Shown: piece by piece, positions 7,571 through 11,635 of the stretch | Layout of the letters: each line of letters begins with the position of its first letter | How positions within the stretch are numbered: position 1 is the first letter of the stretch | Assembly (NCBI RefSeq): GCF_029983815.1 | Contig: NZ_JASBYU010000028.1 | Location: 1-11,635, forward strand | Direction of reading: 5' to 3' | Length of the DNA: 11,635 nucleotides | DNA from: Lagierella sp. | Lineage (GTDB): Bacteria; Bacillota; Clostridia; Tissierellales; Peptoniphilaceae | Notes under the pieces: model-generated | The model's input: the letters and a program-made list of their open reading frames with translations, nothing else | Databases searched by the model: none | What the model was told of the DNA's origin: nothing | Translations under genes and position numbers: made by a program

Positions 7571-10500
7571 CTAATCTTCATCTTTCTCTATAACGGAAAA
7601 TCCTAAATTTGAATTCTCACTTTTCTTTTCAAAGTCATTTACTACCTCTTCGCCCTTTTCATACTCAACACTATTAAAGTCTAATACATCGTCAATATTT
7701 TCCTTAAATTGAATTTCTCCACGACTGCTGTCAAGTAATTTTACATCCAAGGATAGAGATTGCAATTCCTTAATCAACACCTTGAAAGATTCAGGAATTC
7801 CCGGTTCAGGGATATTTTCTCCTTTTACAATGGATTCATAAGTCTTCACACGTCCCACAATATCATCGGATTTTACAGTTAAGATCTCTTGAAGAGTGTG
7901 GGAAGCACCATATGCCTCCAATGCCCAAACTTCCATCTCACCAAATCTTTGTCCACCGAATTGTGCCTTACCACCAAGAGGTTGTTGTGTAACAAGGGAG
8001 TAAGGACCAGTTGAACGAGCGTGAATCTTTTCGTCGACAAGGTGATGTAGCTTCAGCATATACATATAACCTACAGTTACAGGATTGTCGAATGGTTCAC
8101 CAGTTCTACCATCCCTAATCCTCAACTTACCATTTGTAGGGTAGCCTGCCTGTTCAAGTGCCTCTAGGATATCAAAGTCGCTGGCACCATCAAAAACAGG
8201 AGTTGCAACCTTCCATCCAAGCTTCTTAGCCGCAAGACCCAAGTGAACTTCAAGAACCTGACCAAGGTTCATACGTGAAGGTACCCCTAGAGGGTTTAAC
8301 ACGATTTGAATTGGAGTTCCATCATCAAGATAAGGCATGTCTTCCACAGGTAAAACTCTGGAAACAACCCCCTTATTACCATGACGACCACACATCTTGT
8401 CTCCAACTTGAATCTTTCTCTTAGTAGCCACATATACCCTAACAACTTGGTTAACACCAGGAGATAACTCATCTCCATTTGCTCTTGTATACACCTTTAC
8501 ATCAACGACAATACCAGTCTCGCCATGGGGAACCCTTAAGGATGTATCCCTTACTTCCCTAGCCTTTTCACCGAATATCGCCCTTAAAAGTCTCTCTTCT
8601 GCTGAAAGCTCAGTTTCTCCCTTTGGAGTTACCTTTCCAACTAGGATGTCTCCACTGGTTACCTCGGCTCCAATACGAACAATACCCCTATCATCCAGGT
8701 CTTTTCTCATATCTTCACCAACATTAGGAATATCCTTAGTGATTTCCTCAGGGCCTAGTTTAGTTTCCCTAGCCTCGCTCTCGTGTTCCTCAATGTGAAC
8801 AGAAGTTAAAACGTCATCTATAACTAGTTTTTCATTTAATAACATGGCGTCCTCAAAGTTGTAACCTTCCCATGTCATAAATGCAATCAATATATTTTTA
8901 CCAAGGGCAATTTCACCATTTTCCGTACTAGGACCATCAGCTAGAACATCACCAGCCGCAATCTTTTGGCCCAGTTTTACAATAGGTCTTTGGTTGAAAG
9001 TGGTTCCTTGATTAGATCTCTTAAATTTTAAAATTCTATAGTACTCAACCCTCTTGTCAGAATCTCTAGTAACTTGGATTTCATCACTGGAAACCTTAGT
9101 TACAACACCATCTGATTTTGCTACAACTACAACACCAGAGTCCTTGGCAGCCCTATGTTCAATACCAGTACCGATAATAGGTGCATCGGTCTTTAAAAGA
9201 GGAACTGCCTGTCTTTGCATGTTAGAACCCATTAAAGCTCTAGTAGCGTCGTCATTTTCCAAGAAAGGTATCATAGCCGTACCTACAGATACGATCTGTT
9301 GAGGACTTACGTCCATATAGTGAACTTCCTCACGAGGATATATGTCATTTTCACCATAGTATCCACGACCAAGAACCCTTTCGTTTATTAAGTTTCCTTC
9401 CTCGTCCAAAGGTTCATTTGCTTGAACGATAATATATAAATCCTCTTGATCTGCAGTAAGCTTATGAATTTCATTTGTAACCTTACCATTTACTACCTTT
9501 CTATATGGAGTTTGAATAAAACCATATTCATTTAGACTAGCATAGGTAGTCATGGAGGTAATAAGACCGATATTTGGTCCTTCAGGAGTCTCTATAGGAC
9601 AGATTCTACCATAGTGGGAGTCGTGAACGTCCCTAACTTCAGCCCCTGCTCTATCTCTGGAAAGACCACCAGGTCCAAGAGCAGACATCCTTCTCTTGTG
9701 TGTAAGCTCTGCCAATGGATTTGTCTGGTCCATAAATTGAGACAACTGAGAAGAACCGAAGAATTCTTTAATAGAAGCAACAACAGGTCTAATGTTGATA
9801 AGAGCTTGAGGAGTTGCCAAATCAGGGTCCTGAGTGGACATTCTCTCCTTAACCACCCTTTCCATCCTAGATAGACCTATTCTAAATTGATTTTGTAAAA
9901 GCTCACCAACTGCTCTCACCCTTCTATTTCCTAAATGGTCGATATCATCAACATCACCAACACCATAAAATAGGTTGAATTCATAGGAAATACTTGCAAG
10001 GATATCTTGAGGGGTTATGTGAATAGGACTAAGCTCAGCAACGGATTCCTTAATCGCATTGTAGATATCTTCATCAGTTTCATTTTCTTCAAGAATTTCC
10101 TTCATCTTAGGATAGTACACCTTTTCAGAAAGTCTTAAATCAGAAAAGTCCATATCCAGACCAAAGGAGTCTAAACTGACAAATCTATTGCTTATAACTC
10201 TAACCTTTTGCTCGTCAACCATTACATCCATAAAGTAGATGCCGGCATTTTCAATTTCCAAAGCAAGTTCTGGAGTTATAAAGTCCCCTTCTGAAGCTAG
10301 GATCTCACCAGTTTCTTCATTTATAACATCAGAAGCACAGTAAGTTCCTGTAATTCTATTTACAAGGGAAAGCTTCTTGTTGAACTTATACCTACCAACC
10401 TTCGCCAAATCATATCTTCTGGCGTCAAAGAACAAGTTGTTGATTAAAGGCTCAGCAGATTCCAAAGAAGCAGGATCTCCCGGCTTTAACTTTCTATAGA

Positions 10501-11200
10501 TCTCAAGCATTGCCTCTTCCCTAGTGTTGGAGACTTCCTTTTCTAAAGTAGCTTGTAGCTCCTTAGTATCTCCCAATGCTTCGATAATCTCTTCATCAGT
10601 AGGATAAATCAACGCCCTTAACAAAGTGGTAACAGGAAGTTTTCTCGTCCTGTCAATCCTTACACTAATCACTCCGTTAGAATCAGTATCATATTCCAAC
10701 CAAGCACCACGGTTCGGTATTACAGTAGATGAAAATAATTTATTACCGGACTTATCAATTTCTTGCGCAAAGTACACCCCAGGAGATCTGACAAGCTGAC
10801 TTACAATTACCCTTTCAGCTCCGTTAATGATGAAAGTACCACTGTCTGTCATCATTGGGAAATCTCCCATAAATACCTCTTGTTCCTTAACCTCTCCAGT
10901 GTCCTTGTTAATAAGTCTTACCTTTACCTTTAAAGGACAAGAGTAGTTAGCATCTCTTTCTTTGGCCTCTTGTTGGGAATACTTTGGAGTTTCTTCCAAA
11001 TAATAGTCAACGAATTCAAGTACTAAAGAACCTGCATAGTCAGAAATAGGACTTATGTCGTCGAAAACTTCTCTAAGTCCTTCCTCTAAAAACCAATTGT
11101 AACTATCCTTTTGTACTGCTATTAAATTTGGAAGATCTTGAACTTTTTGAATACGAGAGTACGTAACTCTTTCAGTAGTTCCATACTGTTCCTTGTGCAT
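7571..11200 (-). CDS. rpoB: DNA-directed RNA polymerase subunit beta
   Basis: Second-largest RNA polymerase subunit, forming one side of the catalytic cleft and the rifampicin pocket; 1209 aa, similar to other Firmicutes. The rifampicin region FGSSQLSQFMDQTNP (481-495) through THKRRMSALGPGG (500-512) keeps the residues that determine sensitivity: Gln488, Asp491, His501, Arg504 and Ser506 (E. coli 513, 516, 526, 529 and 531). Other landmarks are CPIETPEGPNIGLI (534-547), WEGYNFEDA (777-785), the active-site lysines in GDKMCGRHGNKG (Lys935, Lys943) and the C-terminal FGEMEVWALEAYGA (1086-1099), which packs against beta'. Residue 937 is Cys where E. coli has Ala. The C-terminus beyond about residue 1165 is charged and not conserved. 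An AGGTGG ribosome binding site (11208-11213) lies 7 nt before the ATG. Transcription probably starts at the promoters in the 283-bp region upstream. The usual partner genes rplJ and rplL are not directly upstream. Confidence 0.98.
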   Translation of the reverse strand: MHKEQYGTTERVTYSRIQKVQDLPNLIAVQKDSYNWFLEEGLREVFDDISPISDYAGSLVLEFVDYYLEETPKYSQQEAKERDANYSCPLKVKVRLINKDTGEVKEQEVFMGDFPMMTDSGTFIINGAERVIVSQLVRSPGVYFAQEIDKSGNKLFSSTVIPNRGAWLEYDTDSNGVISVRIDRTRKLPVTTLLRALIYPTDEEIIEALGDTKELQATLEKEVSNTREEAMLEIYRKLKPGDPASLESAEPLINNLFFDARRYDLAKVGRYKFNKKLSLVNRITGTYCASDVINEETGEILASEGDFITPELALEIENAGIYFMDVMVDEQKVRVISNRFVSLDSFGLDMDFSDLRLSEKVYYPKMKEILEENETDEDIYNAIKESVAELSPIHITPQDILASISYEFNLFYGVGDVDDIDHLGNRRVRAVGELLQNQFRIGLSRMERVVKERMSTQDPDLATPQALINIRPVVASIKEFFGSSQLSQFMDQTNPLAELTHKRRMSALGPGGLSRDRAGAEVRDVHDSHYGRICPIETPEGPNIGLITSMTTYASLNEYGFIQTPYRKVVNGKVTNEIHKLTADQEDLYIIVQANEPLDEEGNLINERVLGRGYYGENDIYPREEVHYMDVSPQQIVSVGTAMIPFLENDDATRALMGSNMQRQAVPLLKTDAPIIGTGIEHRAAKDSGVVVVAKSDGVVTKVSSDEIQVTRDSDKRVEYYRILKFKRSNQGTTFNQRPIVKLGQKIAAGDVLADGPSTENGEIALGKNILIAFMTWEGYNFEDAMLLNEKLVIDDVLTSVHIEEHESEARETKLGPEEITKDIPNVGEDMRKDLDDRGIVRIGAEVTSGDILVGKVTPKGETELSAEERLLRAIFGEKAREVRDTSLRVPHGETGIVVDVKVYTRANGDELSPGVNQVVRVYVATKRKIQVGDKMCGRHGNKGVVSRVLPVEDMPYLDDGTPIQIVLNPLGVPSRMNLGQVLEVHLGLAAKKLGWKVATPVFDGASDFDILEALEQAGYPTNGKLRIRDGRTGEPFDNPVTVGYMYMLKLHHLVDEKIHARSTGPYSLVTQQPLGGKAQFGGQRFGEMEVWALEAYGASHTLQEILTVKSDDIVGRVKTYESIVKGENIPEPGIPESFKVLIKELQSLSLDVKLLDSSRGEIQFKENIDDVLDFNSVEYEKGEEVVNDFEKKSENSNLGFSVIEKDED

Positions 11201-11294
11201 TAGCGATCCACCTCTCTATGATTAAAAAGACAAGTAAATATACCAACCTTATAAATTTAGCATACTTACCCATTTTCCAATATTACATTCCAGT

Positions 11295-11323
11295 ATTGTA
11301 ACATAAAATAAAAAGAAAATCAA
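11295..11323 (-). promoter_or_regulatory. Proximal sigma-A promoter of rpoBC
   Basis: On the minus strand TTGATT (11323-11318) is followed by a 17-bp spacer and TACAAT (11300-11295), with TG one base before the -10 hexamer (extended -10). Both boxes differ from consensus at only one or two positions and spacing is optimal. A start site near 11288 would give an rpoB leader of about 88 nt. I see no clear known riboswitch or attenuator in that leader. It is the best candidate for the main rpoBC promoter. Confidence 0.8.
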
Positions 11324-11342
11324 GAAAAACCTCGATTAAATT

Positions 11343-11351
11343 ATTATAACA
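11343..11351 (-). promoter_or_regulatory. Possible extended -10 promoter upstream of rpoB
   Basis: On the minus strand TGTTATAAT combines a perfect -10 hexamer (TATAAT, 11348-11343) with the extended TGn element. There is no recognisable -35 box at 15-18 bp spacing. In a very AT-rich stretch such a match can arise by chance, so this is a secondary candidate between two better promoters. Confidence 0.4.
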
Positions 11352-11380
11352 CGAAAACAAAAATTGAAGTATCTTGTTTT

Positions 11381-11420
11381 AAAAAAACTCCAACTCCCCC
11401 TTATAATATATAAGGAAGAA
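11381..11420 (-). terminator. Hairpin plus U7 tract: weak terminator or attenuator
   Basis: In the minus-strand RNA, CCUUAUA (11415-11409) pairs with UAUAAGG (11405-11399) around a 3-nt loop, and the stem extends outward to 11420/11394 through G-U and G-C pairs. Seven U (11387-11381) follow after a 6-nt gap. The gap makes it a less than ideal intrinsic terminator. It could end transcripts of the upstream ABC gene, or prematurely end those from the distal promoter at 11447-11475, giving an RNA of about 60 nt. Confidence 0.4.
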
Positions 11421-11446
11421 AACTGCAATTAAAATTTAGGTTATCT

Positions 11447-11475
11447 ATTATAATACCCTCCTTGGAGAAAATCAA
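11447..11475 (-). promoter_or_regulatory. Distal sigma-A promoter upstream of rpoB
   Basis: On the minus strand TTGATT (11475-11470), a 17-bp spacer and a perfect TATAAT (11452-11447). It begins only 8 bp after the stop codon of the upstream ABC gene, so it is placed to start a new transcript toward rpoB near position 11440. The spacer holds small inverted arms CTCC-AA-GGAG, which might be an operator or chance. Transcripts would have to pass the hairpin at 11381-11420 to reach rpoB. Confidence 0.75.
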
Positions 11476-11483
11476 CCCCTATT

Positions 11484-11635
11484 TTAAATGAAAACTATGT
11501 TTTTCTTTTCTTTGTCTAATATAAGTTTTTCGTCACAGGTGTAATCAATAGTCTTTAAATCATGACTTACCAAAATAATAACCCGGGAGTTTGACAGTTG
11601 AATACATACCAAAACCTTTAAACGCATTGAAAAAT
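11484..11635 (-). CDS. ABC transporter ATP-binding protein, C-terminal end (partial)
   Basis: The window edge cuts off the start of this gene; only the last 49 complete codons and a TAA stop are visible. The translation contains RVIILVSHDLKTIDYTCDE, in which a beta-strand followed by VSHD is the switch His (H-loop) of an ABC ATPase, here residue 24 of the visible part. The preceding amphipathic stretch fits the helix between the D-loop and H-loop. Walker A, signature and Walker B would lie beyond the edge. The protein ends about 25 residues after the His, so it has no regulatory C-terminal domain, as in many small exporter-type ATPases. The transported substrate cannot be inferred. This stretch is too short for routine ORF calling. 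The frame is open throughout and the motif is specific, but the family subgroup is uncertain. Confidence 0.7.
   Translation of the reverse strand, partial: FSMRLKVLVCIQLSNSRVIILVSHDLKTIDYTCDEKLILDKEKKNIVFI

Noticed and set aside
11278..11298. Imperfect inverted repeat CAATA/TATTG near the proximal -10 box
   Set aside because: Only five perfect pairs, and one arm overlaps the -10 hexamer, so the hairpin would not be fully transcribed; probably chance in AT-rich DNA.
1..11635. Mobile elements, CRISPR arrays, tRNA and rRNA genes
   Set aside because: No transposase-like frame, no regularly spaced repeats and no tRNA- or rRNA-like sequence seen on either strand.

Overview
The window is a low-GC, almost entirely minus-strand housekeeping locus. 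Its protein sequences are of the Firmicutes type: RpoB is about 1,200 aa, RpoC lacks the large trigger-loop insertion found in E. coli, and there is an ecfA1-ecfA2-ecfT-truA block plus a UPF0340 (YwlG-like) protein. AT-rich codon choice, strong AGGAGG-type ribosome binding sites and the overall protein character suggest an anaerobic clostridial or Tissierellia-like bacterium. The exact genus is an inference I cannot confirm.

Reading in the direction of transcription (right to left): positions 11635-11484 hold the last 49 codons of a truncated ABC transporter ATPase. A very AT-rich gap of about 283 bp follows (11201-11483), with two well-formed sigma-A promoters, a third extended -10 candidate, and a hairpin plus U-tract that may be a terminator or attenuator. 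Then come rpoB (11200-7571) and rpoC (7538-3990), 32 bp apart and ending in a tight GC-rich intrinsic terminator four bases after the rpoC stop. After 81 bp a second gene group begins: ywlG-like (3908-3372), ecfA1 (3350-2523), ecfA2 (2532-1669), ecfT (1676-876) and truA (879-139). From ecfA1 onward each gene overlaps the next by 4-10 bp, which suggests translational coupling. A long, probably bidirectional terminator at 28-70 closes the unit.

Functionally, rpoB and rpoC encode the two large subunits of RNA polymerase. EcfA1, EcfA2 and EcfT form the energizing module of a vitamin/micronutrient ECF importer. No substrate-binding S component is present, as expected of a shared (group II) module. 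TruA modifies the tRNA anticodon arm. The ywlG-like protein has no established function.

All the complete genes belong to known families and I found no new defence, mobile or biosynthetic system. The points most worth a second look are in the arrangement: rpoBC is not preceded by rplJ/rplL, the ecf-truA block sits behind rpoC, a terminator without an obvious following promoter divides the two gene groups, and the rpoB upstream region is elaborate.
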